A stretch of 32,677 nt of DNA from Lachnospiraceae bacterium (GCA_022791975.1 JAAWAC010000005.1:1-32677), one strand, 5' to 3'; shown: positions 6,086 through 15,720, counted from the first letter of the stretch. The notes: generated by a model not told the origin, from the sequence alone. Translations and numbers: made by a program.

Positions 6086-6454
6086 ATGAAAAAGACGCTT
6101 ACAAAAACATATGATCTCCTATACCAGCTTGGGTTAACTGCGAATTACACAGGATTTTTTTATACTGCTTATGCGGTTTATCTGAGTATAGAAAATCCGG
6201 AGAGGTTACTTTCCGTAATCAAATGGCTATATCCGGAAGTAGCAAAGCAATACAACACCAGCTGGCAAGCGGTTGAACGTAATATTCGGACAGCCGGCAA
6301 TGTCATCTGGCAGGAAAATAGACCTCTCCTGAAACATTTGGCTCGCAGACCTCTGACACAAAAGCCCAAAAATGCACAGCTGTTAGCTATATTAGCTTCA
6401 TCTGTGGATATGAGTTCTTTTATGAAATATAGGCAAAGTCGCAACTCCCACTAA
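6086..6454 (+). CDS. Stand-alone Spo0A C-terminal-like DNA-binding protein
   Basis: A 122-residue protein resembling the effector (sigma-factor-like HTH) domain of the sporulation regulator Spo0A but with no receiver domain. Recognisable parts are LGLTANYTGFFYTAYAV, a YPEVAKQYNTSWQAVERNIR core that corresponds to the LYPxIAKKYNTTxSRVERAIR recognition region of Spo0A, and a PLTQKPKNAQLLAILA tail. Its ATG directly follows the TAG of the XRE gene, which points to translational coupling; GGAA lies within the upstream gene. Without a phosphorylatable domain it could bind Spo0A-box-like DNA constitutively or compete with Spo0A. A strong hairpin follows the stop. Function is inferred from fold and context only. 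Confidence 0.75.
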   Translation: MKKTLTKTYDLLYQLGLTANYTGFFYTAYAVYLSIENPERLLSVIKWLYPEVAKQYNTSWQAVERNIRTAGNVIWQENRPLLKHLARRPLTQKPKNAQLLAILASSVDMSSFMKYRQSRNSH

Positions 6455-6490
6455 AAAATCTCCAAAGGGATGAGAATTTTGTGTACAAAA

Positions 6491-6540
6491 CCATCCCCTT
6501 AATGAATGGGTCTTTGTATCCTCATTCATTAAGGGGATGG
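6491..6540. terminator. Bidirectional terminator hairpin between convergent genes
   Basis: A perfect 18-bp stem (6491-6508 with 6523-6540) and a 14-nt loop sit between the convergent Spo0A-like and GH31 genes. On the minus strand the stem is followed by TTTTG, on the plus strand by little T. The position suits transcription termination from both sides. An A/T-rich near-palindrome (TTTTGTGTACAAAA) lies just to the left. Confidence 0.7.
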
Positions 6541-6546
6541 TCACGC

Positions 6547-9027
6547 TTACTTAATAAGTTCTTTTTCTACCCAAACCTCTCCCTCTTCTAATCTTCCAAC
6601 ATCCACCAAGACCCCCTTCTCTTCCTGCACAAAAGGAATCTCTTTCCCATTTAGCCGGACAGACTTGGCGCGAACACTCCAAAACATCACTTCCTGCTCC
6701 ACTCTGCTCTGGCAAAACTTCAATCTCACTCCATCCTCTTTAGCCTCCATGGAGAGATTGGCCTCTGTCACTTTTCCGTCGGTCACGGCAAAATGATTGC
6801 TCCCCAAGATAGGATAGATATCCCAGTGAAGCTTTTCCGTCTCTTTCTCTCCCACATAATTCTGCTCCGGGCCCATAGGAATCATAGCGTTTTCCCTGAG
6901 ATACAGAGGCAAAACATTAAGCGGCGCCTCCACATGGATCCATCGTCCTCCATCAATCTGCTCCTTGCTCCAGAAATCCGTCCAGGTTCCCTCTGGCAGA
7001 TACACATCCCTCTCAAACCCCTCATCCATAACAGGCGCCACCAGAATGCTCTCTCCAAAAAGGTACTCATCATCTATGCCAAATACATTCCGGTCCGCCT
7101 GATATTCCAGAATCAACGCCCGCATCATAGGCAAGGCCGTCTGGGTACACTTGTAAGACTGAGAATAAATATAGGGCAATAAACGATACCGAAGCTTCAG
7201 ATAATCCCGGGTAATCTTTTCCGTCTCTTCTCCAAAGTCCCAGGGCTCCCGTGTCTCAAATCCATGTGCCCGAATATGGGAGGTAAAGCATCCCACCTGC
7301 ACCCAACGGGCATATACCTCCGGTGTAGTGGGAAGATTAAAGCCGCCTACGTCATGGCTCCAGAAAGGAAATCCAGATAATCCAAAGCTAAGTCCAGCCT
7401 TTACCGTGGTTACCAAAGCATGGAAATCCACATCGCAATCACCACCCCAGTGAACAGGATAACGCTGGGAACCTGCCCAGGCGCTCCGGGCCCAGATAAT
7501 TCCTTCTCCCTCTCCCCGGATTTTCTCCGTGATCTCAAAAACAGCCTGATTATAGAGTAGGGGATAGAGATTGTGCATGGCTTCTCCTGGCGCCCCTGCA
7601 TAGTAGTAAAAAGGAGGAATGGATTCTCCAAAATCTGCTTTGATACCTGCCACTCCCATTTCCAGCAGGGGGCCTATAAGCTTCTCCTGATACCATTCCA
7701 CTGCCTCCGGATTAGAGAAATCTATCAGTCCATGGGCGAAATCCACACTCCCATCCTTCCGATATGCAAAATATCCTTTCTGAAATCCCTCCTCAAAAAC
7801 CGGATTGGGATGCTCTGCGCTACTCTCAATGTAAGGCATCTGCCAGAGGGTCATATGAAAGCCCTTTTCCCGTGCCTTTTTAAGCATGGCCTTTGGATCC
7901 TCGAACCGGCTGGAGGAAAATTGATAATCGCAAATCCAGGGATACTCATACCAGTCCGTATCCAGATGCACCACATCACAGGGAATATCCCTTTCCCGGA
8001 ATTTATCCATAAGAGCTTCCACTTCCTGCTGGGTCCGATAGCTGATTTTGCTGATCCAGAAACCGTAGGACCACTTGGGAGGTAGGGGCGCAGACCCGGT
8101 CAAACTCCAATACCGGGGCAAAACCTCCTTCATAGATGGGCCATAGAGAAAGAAATAGTCAATGGCCGTATCATCTGTAAGCATACAATAAGCCTTATTG
8201 TAGTGTTGCCCCATATTACAATTTATCCCATGGGAGGTGTGCATAAAGATCCCGTAGCCAGCAGTGCTCATGAAAAAAGGAATATTCTTGTAAGTGCGGG
8301 TAGTATTACAGCTCAGGCAGTTGGTATTCCACAGATCCACCGATTGTCCCCGTTTGTCCAAATCCGTAAATTTTTCCCCAAAGCCGTAAAAATGCTCCCT
8401 GTCTCCATACTCAATCTGCTCCGATGCATACATCTTGTTTTCCTTCTGATCATACAGAAAGCCAAAGGGACAGTGCTCATATCGCATAACAGAATGGGCC
8501 TCGGTCCGGCGGCTGGTGTATTGCCGGAAAATCCTTTTTCCCTTCTTATCATAAACGGTCAGATTCCAGGGAGCCTCTGTGACAACAATCGTAAGCTTCG
8601 CCGTACTGATACGAACCTCTCCTTCTGCCTCCTCTACCTGCAATTTTTCTAACCTGCCAGCCTCCCCTGTGAGCATGGGGGACTTCCTCTCCCCCACCTG
8701 AAAGCCCTGCTCTGCCTGTATGCGCAGAATCTCGTCAGAAAACAGGGTCAGCTTTACACAGATATTCCTTGTGCGCCCTGTGGCATCATACTTGGCCCGA
8801 TAGTCCAGGAAACGATAAAAAAGTGTCTTTTCAAAAAAGCTTCCCTCTGTCTGGAAAATTATGGAATTTCCCTGTTGCTCCCAGGAACGTACCCCCGTTA
8901 CCATCAGCAAGGACGCCTGCTCCATTTCCCCTAAAACAGGAAAATCAATCTCATTTCGGTAATAATACTCCAACCCTACCTCTGTCTCACCATAACGCAT
9001 TACATTTTCTTCCATACTTATATCCAT
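6547..9027 (-). CDS. Glycoside hydrolase family 31 enzyme (alpha-xylosidase/alpha-glucosidase)
   Basis: A roughly 826-residue GH31 hydrolase removing alpha-linked xylose or glucose from oligosaccharide ends. It has an N-terminal beta domain, a barrel with WSYGFWISKISYRTQQEV and HLDTDWYEYPW, the nucleophile motif GIKADFGESIP (Asp near residue 465), the acid/base region HWGGDCDVDF (near 530), and C-terminal beta domains. KADFGE is the form typical of YicI-like alpha-xylosidases. No signal peptide, so it acts inside the cell on imported sugars. The longest frame reaches a TTG at 9102, but the AGGGGGAAGGAG site favours ATG at 9027 or 9015. It is last in the operon with the GH127 and transport genes and is followed by the 6491-6540 hairpin. 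Confidence 0.9.
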   Translation of the reverse strand: MDISMEENVMRYGETEVGLEYYYRNEIDFPVLGEMEQASLLMVTGVRSWEQQGNSIIFQTEGSFFEKTLFYRFLDYRAKYDATGRTRNICVKLTLFSDEILRIQAEQGFQVGERKSPMLTGEAGRLEKLQVEEAEGEVRISTAKLTIVVTEAPWNLTVYDKKGKRIFRQYTSRRTEAHSVMRYEHCPFGFLYDQKENKMYASEQIEYGDREHFYGFGEKFTDLDKRGQSVDLWNTNCLSCNTTRTYKNIPFFMSTAGYGIFMHTSHGINCNMGQHYNKAYCMLTDDTAIDYFFLYGPSMKEVLPRYWSLTGSAPLPPKWSYGFWISKISYRTQQEVEALMDKFRERDIPCDVVHLDTDWYEYPWICDYQFSSSRFEDPKAMLKKAREKGFHMTLWQMPYIESSAEHPNPVFEEGFQKGYFAYRKDGSVDFAHGLIDFSNPEAVEWYQEKLIGPLLEMGVAGIKADFGESIPPFYYYAGAPGEAMHNLYPLLYNQAVFEITEKIRGEGEGIIWARSAWAGSQRYPVHWGGDCDVDFHALVTTVKAGLSFGLSGFPFWSHDVGGFNLPTTPEVYARWVQVGCFTSHIRAHGFETREPWDFGEETEKITRDYLKLRYRLLPYIYSQSYKCTQTALPMMRALILEYQADRNVFGIDDEYLFGESILVAPVMDEGFERDVYLPEGTWTDFWSKEQIDGGRWIHVEAPLNVLPLYLRENAMIPMGPEQNYVGEKETEKLHWDIYPILGSNHFAVTDGKVTEANLSMEAKEDGVRLKFCQSRVEQEVMFWSVRAKSVRLNGKEIPFVQEEKGVLVDVGRLEEGEVWVEKELIK

Positions 9028-9154
9028 CTCCTTCCCCCTGGGAATAAAAGGAGCTGCAGAAAACGGCTTACCAAACTCCTGTCGTAGCTCTGCCTCCTGC
9101 AACTCCCTTTCTCTTATTCCTTCTTACATTTTGCTGTTGTGCACATTATTTGCT

Positions 9155-10474
9155 CTATTGTAATAAAGCCTCAATTTGGGGAGCAAATTCAGCAATCGCT
9201 TCGTCCGGGCTGGCTACTCCTGTATATACCTCCTGGAAAATCCCCTGCCAGCAAGCGTCAATATCCACAAATTTCGCATGAGGTCCTCTGGACTGCGCGG
9301 TATCCATGCTGGAAGTATATACACTGATCAGATTGTCCGAAGAGGAGAAATACTCGCTAGCCTCAGCCACATCCTTGCGAACGGGAATATAATTGCTAGC
9401 CTCATTCCAATATCCCATAACCTCTTCAGATTCCATAAACTTTATTAGCTCCCAAGCCGCATCCACATTTTCACAGCTCTCTGTAATGCAGATTCCATAG
9501 CCTCCCAGGCAAGAAATAGATTTTCCAGTATCGTCATTTACCGGATAAGGTACTACTCCCCACTCAAAATCAGATATATTGGATTGGAATGCACTCAGAT
9601 GCCAGGAACCACCAGTAAACAGGGCGGCCTTTCCGCCCGCAAATTGGTTGGAAGCATCTGTCTGGGTCCAGTTTGCAATTTCCGGAGACATTGCTCCCTC
9701 ATCAATCAGCCCACGCAGGAAGCCAAGGGCTTCTCTAGCTGCATCTGTGTCAGCCTCGAAAGCGCTTCCGCCTGCGGACCACAACCAGGGATAAAACTGG
9801 AATCCACCATCATTGTCGCCACTGCCAGACATCACTGCCCCATAATACCCTGCATTTGGATCTGACACCGCCTTAGCCAGAGCCTCATAATCACTCCAGG
9901 TCCAGCCAGCCTCCGGTATACTTTGATTGGCCGCTTCAATAAGTGTCTTATTGTAGTAAACCGCCAAACAGTTGGCTACAAAAGGCATACCATACAGTTT
10001 ATCCTCATTCTTGCATCCCTCCAGAGGGCCCCCATAATAGGTACTCATATCCAGTTCCGCAGTCAAATCTGTAATGTCCTTCAGAATTCCCATATCCGCA
10101 AAGCTTGGAATTACATACCGATCCAGTGTTACTACATCCGGAAGATCTCCGGACACAGCCAGAGTCGTCAGCTGCTTCTGCAAATCGGCTGCACTGGTAA
10201 TGGCTGTAATTTCCAGGGTTATTCCTGTATCCTGTTGAAATTTGTCAAACATCTCATATAACTCTGCCTTACTTTCATCATAGCAGCACAGCAGGCTGAT
10301 AGTTTGCCCGGAAAGCTCCCCACCTCCCTGAGGCTGAGCCTCTTCTTCTGCCTGAGGCGTCTCCTCCGGTGAAGATTCTGCCGGGGTCTGTGTTGGCTCC
10401 TCGCTCTTGCCACAGCCTGCCAGAGAAATTACCATAGTCAGGCCTAAAAGCATTGCCAATAAACGTTTTTTCAT
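9155..10474 (-). CDS. ABC transporter sugar-binding lipoprotein
   Basis: A 439-residue extracellular solute-binding protein of the carbohydrate uptake (CUT1) type. A lipoprotein signal peptide MKKRLLAMLLGLTMVISLAGC has the lipobox LAGC and is followed by an acidic, Pro-rich linker to about residue 55. The mature domain contains LPDVVTLDRYVIPSFADMG, YGMPFVANCLAVYYNKTL and FTGGSWHLSAF, the usual landmarks of the family. ATG at 10474 follows AAGGAGGAAG. It sits 66 bp after the permease pair. A second binding protein gene lies upstream in the same operon, so one transporter may use two receptors. Confidence 0.92.
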   Translation of the reverse strand: MKKRLLAMLLGLTMVISLAGCGKSEEPTQTPAESSPEETPQAEEEAQPQGGGELSGQTISLLCCYDESKAELYEMFDKFQQDTGITLEITAITSAADLQKQLTTLAVSGDLPDVVTLDRYVIPSFADMGILKDITDLTAELDMSTYYGGPLEGCKNEDKLYGMPFVANCLAVYYNKTLIEAANQSIPEAGWTWSDYEALAKAVSDPNAGYYGAVMSGSGDNDGGFQFYPWLWSAGGSAFEADTDAAREALGFLRGLIDEGAMSPEIANWTQTDASNQFAGGKAALFTGGSWHLSAFQSNISDFEWGVVPYPVNDDTGKSISCLGGYGICITESCENVDAAWELIKFMESEEVMGYWNEASNYIPVRKDVAEASEYFSSSDNLISVYTSSMDTAQSRGPHAKFVDIDACWQGIFQEVYTGVASPDEAIAEFAPQIEALLQ

Positions 10475-10540
10475 ATTTCTTCCTCCTTAAAAATTATTAT
10501 ATATGTTTTTGCTGCTCCTTGTCAGATTCCTTTATATCTT

Positions 10541-11395
10541 CTAACCCTTCACTGCCCCCGCAGTCAGGCCGGAAATAATAAATTTCTGCAAAGATAAAAA
10601 CAGCACAACAGCCGGTACAACAATAATGGTGGCAAATGCCATCAGCATAGCCCAGTCCGTGGAATCATTTGCCATGGCACGGTACATATTCAAAGATAGC
10701 GGCTGCATATTTCCCGTACTGCAAAAGGTCATAGCTCCCACCATGTCTCCCCATCCCCAGAGGAAGGAGAGCACCGCTACCACCACCACACCAGGATAAA
10801 TCATAGGCAGCATAATACGGATAAAGCTGCTGAACTTATTACAGCCATCAATGACTGCGCTATCTTCCAGTTCCTTTGGCACTCCCAAAAAGTAAGGCCT
10901 GAGCATCATCACTGAGAAAGGCACCGAATGAAGAGTAACAAAAATGGCCGGTGGAAAATAGGTCCCCATAATCCCCACCTTTTTAAAGGTTAAATATAGC
11001 GGCGCCAAAAATAACACTGTAGGCATCATCTGAGCGATAAGAAAAATAAGCAGCAGCGCTTTATTTATTTTAAAATTGAACCTGGCCAAACCATAGGCGG
11101 AAAGAGTAGCCAGCACCGTTGTAATTACCGCTGTAATGATGGAGATATAAAAGCTGTTAAAAAAAGATTTTACAATACTCTGCCCTGAAAATTTAGTGCC
11201 GAACATTTTCACGTACCCCTGTACTGTCAGTTTTTTTGGAAAAAAGGTGGGCACCACTGCAAACAGCTCTCCGTCTGTCTTAAAAGATGAAATTACCATC
11301 CAATAAATGGGAAAAATTAAAATAATCACACAAAGGCTTGCTGCCAGGAAATAAACAACCTGCTGCCTTTTTTTCTTTTTATGCATACTTTTCAT
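10541..11395 (-). CDS. Carbohydrate ABC transporter permease (MalG-like)
   Basis: A 284-residue inner-membrane permease with six predicted helices. The first helix follows a short Lys-rich N-terminus (MHKKKKRQQVVYFLAASLCV). The ATPase-contact EAA loop reads LEDSAVIDGCNKFSSFIRIMLP, near residue 190. It pairs with the MalF-like protein encoded just upstream, whose stop overlaps this gene's start by one base, so the two are translated together in a 1:1 complex. No ATPase gene accompanies them; CUT1 systems of Firmicutes commonly borrow a shared MsmX-type ATPase. Confidence 0.92.
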   Translation of the reverse strand: MKSMHKKKKRQQVVYFLAASLCVIILIFPIYWMVISSFKTDGELFAVVPTFFPKKLTVQGYVKMFGTKFSGQSIVKSFFNSFYISIITAVITTVLATLSAYGLARFNFKINKALLLIFLIAQMMPTVLFLAPLYLTFKKVGIMGTYFPPAIFVTLHSVPFSVMMLRPYFLGVPKELEDSAVIDGCNKFSSFIRIMLPMIYPGVVVVAVLSFLWGWGDMVGAMTFCSTGNMQPLSLNMYRAMANDSTDWAMLMAFATIIVVPAVVLFLSLQKFIISGLTAGAVKG

Positions 11396-12303
11396 CAGCC
11401 AATCACCTCATCTTTCGAAATCAGCTTTACGTAAAACAGGGAGAATACCAACAAAATAGCAAACATAACATTTGCGATTGCCGCACCCTGGCTGAACTGA
11501 AACTGATCAAAGGTTAAAGAATAAGAATAGGTTGCCATAATATGCGTCGTATCTGCCGGCCCTCCCTTGGTCATTACATATATCAGTTCAAAAGCCTTGA
11601 ATGTGAGAATAAATCCCTGGGTAATAACTGCCAGAATCGTAGGCTTTAATAAGGGCACAGTAATCCGAAAGAATCTCTGTATCCGTGTAGCTCCGTCAAT
11701 GGCTGCCGCCTCATAAATATCTTCCGGCATGGTGGTTAACGCCGTGGTCATCAAAAGCATATTGAAGGGAATTCCCTTCCAAATATTCACACAGATCATG
11801 GCAAACATAGCTGTATTGGTATTTACCAACCACATAATAGGCTCTTCGATGAATCCCAGTTTCATAAGAAAATAATTCACCAGGCTGGATGCATCCCCGG
11901 TAAAAAACCACTTTCCAATCGTGGCAACTACCAGCATAGGCACCATCCAACCAATCATTACCAGCGCCCGATAAAGCTTATTCAGAGGAAATTTATTGGA
12001 AAACAACAGAGCCAGCAAAAATCCAATTACAAACTGAAATCCAATACTTGCCACAGTGAATATGAGGGTATTTACAATGGAACCTACAATTTTAGGGTTA
12101 GAGAATATAGTTGTATAGTTTAGCAGTCCTACAAATTCCTTATCTGTTTTCAGCAAAGTAGAGGCTGTCACATCCTGAAAGCTCATAATAACGTTATAAA
12201 AAATCGGGTAAGCCACAAAAAAGATGATATAGATAACCCCTGGTAGGGAAAACAGCAGAAACCAGCGCAGGTCACTCCAGTATTTTCTTCCTTTTGTTTT
12301 CAT
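11395..12303 (-). CDS. Carbohydrate ABC transporter permease (MalF/UgpA-like)
   Basis: A 302-residue membrane protein with six predicted helices and the EAA loop IYEAAAIDGATRIQRFFRIT near residues 200-219, where the transporter ATPase docks. First helix LRWFLLFSLPGVIYIIFFVA lies at about residues 11-30. It forms the channel half that partners with the MalG-like permease. The gene begins 9 bp after the GH127 gene and ends in a one-base overlap with the next permease, so it is clearly part of the glycan operon. The transported oligosaccharide is not identifiable from sequence, but the flanking GH127 and GH31 genes point to an arabinose- or xylose-containing plant fragment. Confidence 0.92.
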   Translation of the reverse strand: MKTKGRKYWSDLRWFLLFSLPGVIYIIFFVAYPIFYNVIMSFQDVTASTLLKTDKEFVGLLNYTTIFSNPKIVGSIVNTLIFTVASIGFQFVIGFLLALLFSNKFPLNKLYRALVMIGWMVPMLVVATIGKWFFTGDASSLVNYFLMKLGFIEEPIMWLVNTNTAMFAMICVNIWKGIPFNMLLMTTALTTMPEDIYEAAAIDGATRIQRFFRITVPLLKPTILAVITQGFILTFKAFELIYVMTKGGPADTTHIMATYSYSLTFDQFQFSQGAAIANVMFAILLVFSLFYVKLISKDEVIG

Positions 12304-12312
12304 TGTCTCCTC

Positions 12313-14418
12313 CTATCTGTAACGAATCCAGACTACCATCTCACCAATCCTGCGATTACTCCAAAGGTAATAAGGAATCGCTCTTATATCGCAATCCTGA
12401 TAACGGCTTCCCGCCTGCCGATACAAACATCCCTGCCAGTCTTCCCGTACCCGACGCTTTGCTTTTGCCACAATACAGGAAGTTCCTCCCAGCAGCTCTG
12501 GATCGTATAGTCTCTCTAACCGGGTATCTGCATCCAGACAAATGTCAAAAAGCTCCGTCCCATTGTCTGCCTCCTCCAGGCAATAGATAAAGGGGCCACA
12601 CTGAATGGACACCTTGCCACAGTCCATACGTACTCTGGGATTTGCCTCCAAAAGGAAGGGCCTCATCTCCAGAAACAGCCCCAGCTCCTCCCCCTGTTTC
12701 CAGCTTCTGTCCAAATACACATAGCCATCTTCTGCTACTTGTGTAGAAATTTTCTCTCCACAAATTGTTATTTTTACCCCCTGACACCACTGAGGAATGC
12801 GCAGAGCTAAGGTAAAACGTACTTCCTTCTCCTCTGGAGTAACTCTCAGAAAAACATTTCCCTCATCCGGATACAAAGTTTGTACTCTTAATCCTACCTG
12901 CTGTCCTCTTACGGAAATTTTTCCCTCCATATCTAAGTATAAATGTAGAAATAAGGTATCCTCCCTCTGTGTCATGGCATATCCAGTTATAGATTCGGTA
13001 AAACGTGCCAAGTTGGGAGGACAACAGCTGACGGGGAAATCCCCCTGTCGTACTGGAAACATTCGGGTCTGGCGCTCCACTCGATCCTCATATACGGCGG
13101 GCATGCATTCTAGATGATTGGCATAGAAAAAATTTTTCCCATCCTGAGAAACTCCACTGATAATCCCGTTATACAGAGCTCTCTCCAGCACATCCCCATA
13201 CTTTCTGTGATTTTCCAACTGCAACATCCGAGCCGCCCACATGGCCAAGCCAATGGCTGCACAGGTTTCATTATAAGCCTGTTCATTTGGCAACTGATAA
13301 GAGAAGGAAAAACGTTCCCCATGAGCCTCTGCCCCTACGCCACCAGTAATGTACATTTTTTCTAGGGTAACATTATCCCATAAGTCTCGACAGGCTTTTT
13401 TCAGGCTCTCATCTCCTGTCCGAGCTGCCACATCCGCCATAGCACAGCACTGGTACATAAGACGGACTGCATGACCGGCCGCATCCTTTTGTTCCCGCAC
13501 TGGCAAATGGGCCTGAAAATGGGCAAAGGGTCCCTGGGGCATTCCATCCCGTAGTCCGAATCCCTTTCCAGTAGGCTGATTGGGATTGCGTCCCTCCCTG
13601 GCACATTCTATATCAAAATAATAAGGCTGTTTTCCCCTTTCATTGATAAAATACTCTGCCAGCCTGAGATAACGCGGTTCCTTTGTAACTTCATACAGCT
13701 TCACCAGCGCAAGCTCCAGCTCCTGATGTCCAGGATATGCGTGAAGCTTCCCTTCCTCTGGTCCTATCACACGATCTATATAATCTATGTAGCGACACAT
13801 AAGCTTCAGATATCGGTCCTTGCCAGTGGACTCGTAATATGCCACAGCTGCCTCCGTCATATGGCCTGCACAGTAAAGCTCATGCTTCTCATGAATATTG
13901 GTAAACCGTTTTCCCGGCTCCACGAAGGTAAAATAAGTATTTACATAGCCATCCTCCCCTTGAAGCTTCTCATAAGCCTCCACGATTTTATCAATTTGTT
14001 TTTCCACCTCCGGATTTGGCTCATGGAGCAATGCATAGGAAGCGCCCTCTATCCATTTAGCCACATCGGAATCCCAATAGGGGTGGGGACGAGGTACTAG
14101 ATTTGGATCCATTTCTAATTCCTCTCCGTTTAGCTCAGACAGCTGAAAGGAAATAATCTCTCCACCAGGAAGGAATACTCCCTCCTCCTTTCCATTTGCC
14201 CGATCCCGCAAAATATCTTTTCCTGTTGGATCAGGTTTATAGAGCCCCTTCATACTGTCCATGCGACCAGTATCCTGGAAAAATTCGTAGATTGTTGGTA
14301 GCGTCACCTGACGATTCCTCTCTTGCCTCTTTTTCCAAAAGCCCTCCATTATCCGAAAATCTCTCCAGGATATACGCTCTGTCCTCTTTTTCCACATATC
14401 TTCCATGTATGCAATCAT
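12313..14418 (-). CDS. Glycoside hydrolase family 127 enzyme (beta-L-arabinofuranosidase type)
   Basis: A 701-residue GH127 enzyme; characterised members such as Bifidobacterium HypBA1 release beta-L-arabinofuranose using a zinc-bound cysteine as nucleophile. An (alpha/alpha)6 barrel is followed by beta domains. Key residues visible: AHGERFSFSYQLPN (candidate acid/base Glu in GERF), NETCAAIG (Glu and Cys zinc ligands, near residue 383) and FPVSCCPPNLARF (Cys pair, near 464). All are present, so the enzyme should be active. No signal peptide: intracellular. Start is either ATG at 14418 or, better spaced from AGAAAGG, ATG at 14406. It lies 8 bp downstream of one binding-protein gene. Other GH127 activities (for example on aceric acid or related sugars) remain possible. 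Confidence 0.9.
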   Translation of the reverse strand: MIAYMEDMWKKRTERISWRDFRIMEGFWKKRQERNRQVTLPTIYEFFQDTGRMDSMKGLYKPDPTGKDILRDRANGKEEGVFLPGGEIISFQLSELNGEELEMDPNLVPRPHPYWDSDVAKWIEGASYALLHEPNPEVEKQIDKIVEAYEKLQGEDGYVNTYFTFVEPGKRFTNIHEKHELYCAGHMTEAAVAYYESTGKDRYLKLMCRYIDYIDRVIGPEEGKLHAYPGHQELELALVKLYEVTKEPRYLRLAEYFINERGKQPYYFDIECAREGRNPNQPTGKGFGLRDGMPQGPFAHFQAHLPVREQKDAAGHAVRLMYQCCAMADVAARTGDESLKKACRDLWDNVTLEKMYITGGVGAEAHGERFSFSYQLPNEQAYNETCAAIGLAMWAARMLQLENHRKYGDVLERALYNGIISGVSQDGKNFFYANHLECMPAVYEDRVERQTRMFPVRQGDFPVSCCPPNLARFTESITGYAMTQREDTLFLHLYLDMEGKISVRGQQVGLRVQTLYPDEGNVFLRVTPEEKEVRFTLALRIPQWCQGVKITICGEKISTQVAEDGYVYLDRSWKQGEELGLFLEMRPFLLEANPRVRMDCGKVSIQCGPFIYCLEEADNGTELFDICLDADTRLERLYDPELLGGTSCIVAKAKRRVREDWQGCLYRQAGSRYQDCDIRAIPYYLWSNRRIGEMVVWIRYR

Positions 14419-14425
14419 CCTTTCT

Positions 14426-15658
14426 CTACTTTAATTCTCTTACAGCAGCTCCGGCCTCCTTTGCAGCCTGTGCGGGATCTTTTCCCTCACGTACTACTGA
14501 CTGCCACATATGGATAATAATGTCGCTGATTCGATTATAATTTTCTTTTGGCATTGGATTTGCATAATCTACCATTTCCACAAACTGTCGAATAGGCTCC
14601 GTCTGAAAATATGCCGATGCCTCTGCCACATCTCTTCTAGCAGGAATATAATTTTCCGCCTCACTAAATTTTTGCATAATATCTGGCCGGTTCATATATT
14701 TTATAAATTCCCAACTGGCATCCACATGCTCATTATTCACAATGGCAAAATTATGTCCCCCTAACACATTACAGAAACCTTCTGGTCCCTCCGGAATTCT
14801 AGCTACGCCAAAATCAAAGTTAACTCCCTGTTGAATAACCTGTAATCTCCAAGAGCCATCGATAACCATGGCCGTTTTCCCGGCAATAAACTGATTTGTA
14901 TTGTCACTTGCGTTGTAATTAATAACCTCAGTACTCATATATCCCTGGTCTACCAAGGTTTTATAAAACTCTAAAGCTTCCACAGTTTCCGGCGAATCCA
15001 ATCTGTCCCAATTTGAACCACTGCTCCAAATCATGGGCCACATCTGAAAACTGGTATCAGCGGATTTATTTCCTGCCACTCCAAAGCCATAGACTCCTAT
15101 TTCCTTCAGCTTCTCACAGGCTTCTAGCACTTCCTCCCAAGTTTGGGGGACCTTTTCCACTCCCGCTTGCGCTAAAAGTTCCTTGTTATAATACATACCC
15201 AATGTATTGGTAGTAAAGGGAAGCCCATAATATTTCCCCTCATAGGCATTTTGTTCCAGGCTTCTCTGATAATACTCCTCAACTGCAATTTCGCGCTCCA
15301 CCCGGTCTGTTACATCTGCCAAAATACCGATCTGTGCATACGTTGCTGTCTCAGGGTTATCCACGTCCAAAACATCTGGCAGATTTTCGCTGACAATCAT
15401 AATACTGATCTGTTTTTTGGAATCTGACAATGGAACATACTGAATTTCCACTTCAATTCCAGTTTCAGCAGTGAATCCCTCAATGCATTGATAGAGAACC
15501 TCTTTCTCTCTTGGATATGTGAGAAGAATAGACAGTGTTTCCTTTTCCCCCACATTTTCCTCTGGCAGTTTTTCTCTTATCTGCTCCTGACAGCTAATTA
15601 AAAATATACATCCCGCAACAGCAGCCGCAGCACAATAAAACACCCTTTTCCATTTCAT
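14426..15658 (-). CDS. ABC transporter sugar-binding lipoprotein, second paralogue
   Basis: A 410-residue extracellular solute-binding protein of the same CUT1 type as the one at 9155-10474. Signal peptide MKWKRVFYCAAAAVAGCIFL is followed by the lipobox LISC. Mature landmarks include LPDVLDVDNPETATYAQIG, YGLPFTTNTLGMYYNKEL and IDGSWRLQVIQQG. ATG at 15658 follows GGAGG by 6 nt; an in-frame extension to 15700 lacks such a site. First gene of the operon, 112 bp downstream of the terminator that ends the two-component genes. Its similarity to the distal binding protein implies duplication with two ligand preferences. Confidence 0.92.
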   Translation of the reverse strand: MKWKRVFYCAAAAVAGCIFLISCQEQIREKLPEENVGEKETLSILLTYPREKEVLYQCIEGFTAETGIEVEIQYVPLSDSKKQISIMIVSENLPDVLDVDNPETATYAQIGILADVTDRVEREIAVEEYYQRSLEQNAYEGKYYGLPFTTNTLGMYYNKELLAQAGVEKVPQTWEEVLEACEKLKEIGVYGFGVAGNKSADTSFQMWPMIWSSGSNWDRLDSPETVEALEFYKTLVDQGYMSTEVINYNASDNTNQFIAGKTAMVIDGSWRLQVIQQGVNFDFGVARIPEGPEGFCNVLGGHNFAIVNNEHVDASWEFIKYMNRPDIMQKFSEAENYIPARRDVAEASAYFQTEPIRQFVEMVDYANPMPKENYNRISDIIIHMWQSVVREGKDPAQAAKEAGAAVRELK

Positions 15659-15720
15659 AAAATTCCTCCACCACTGCCTTCCACAGCTATAGCATACCAT
15701 CCACCCCTTTTTCCTGTAAA

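Noticed and set aside
7573..8085. A 170-residue rightward ORF
   Set aside because: Antisense to the GH31 catalytic domain, which has clear motifs; no ribosome binding site or known fold.
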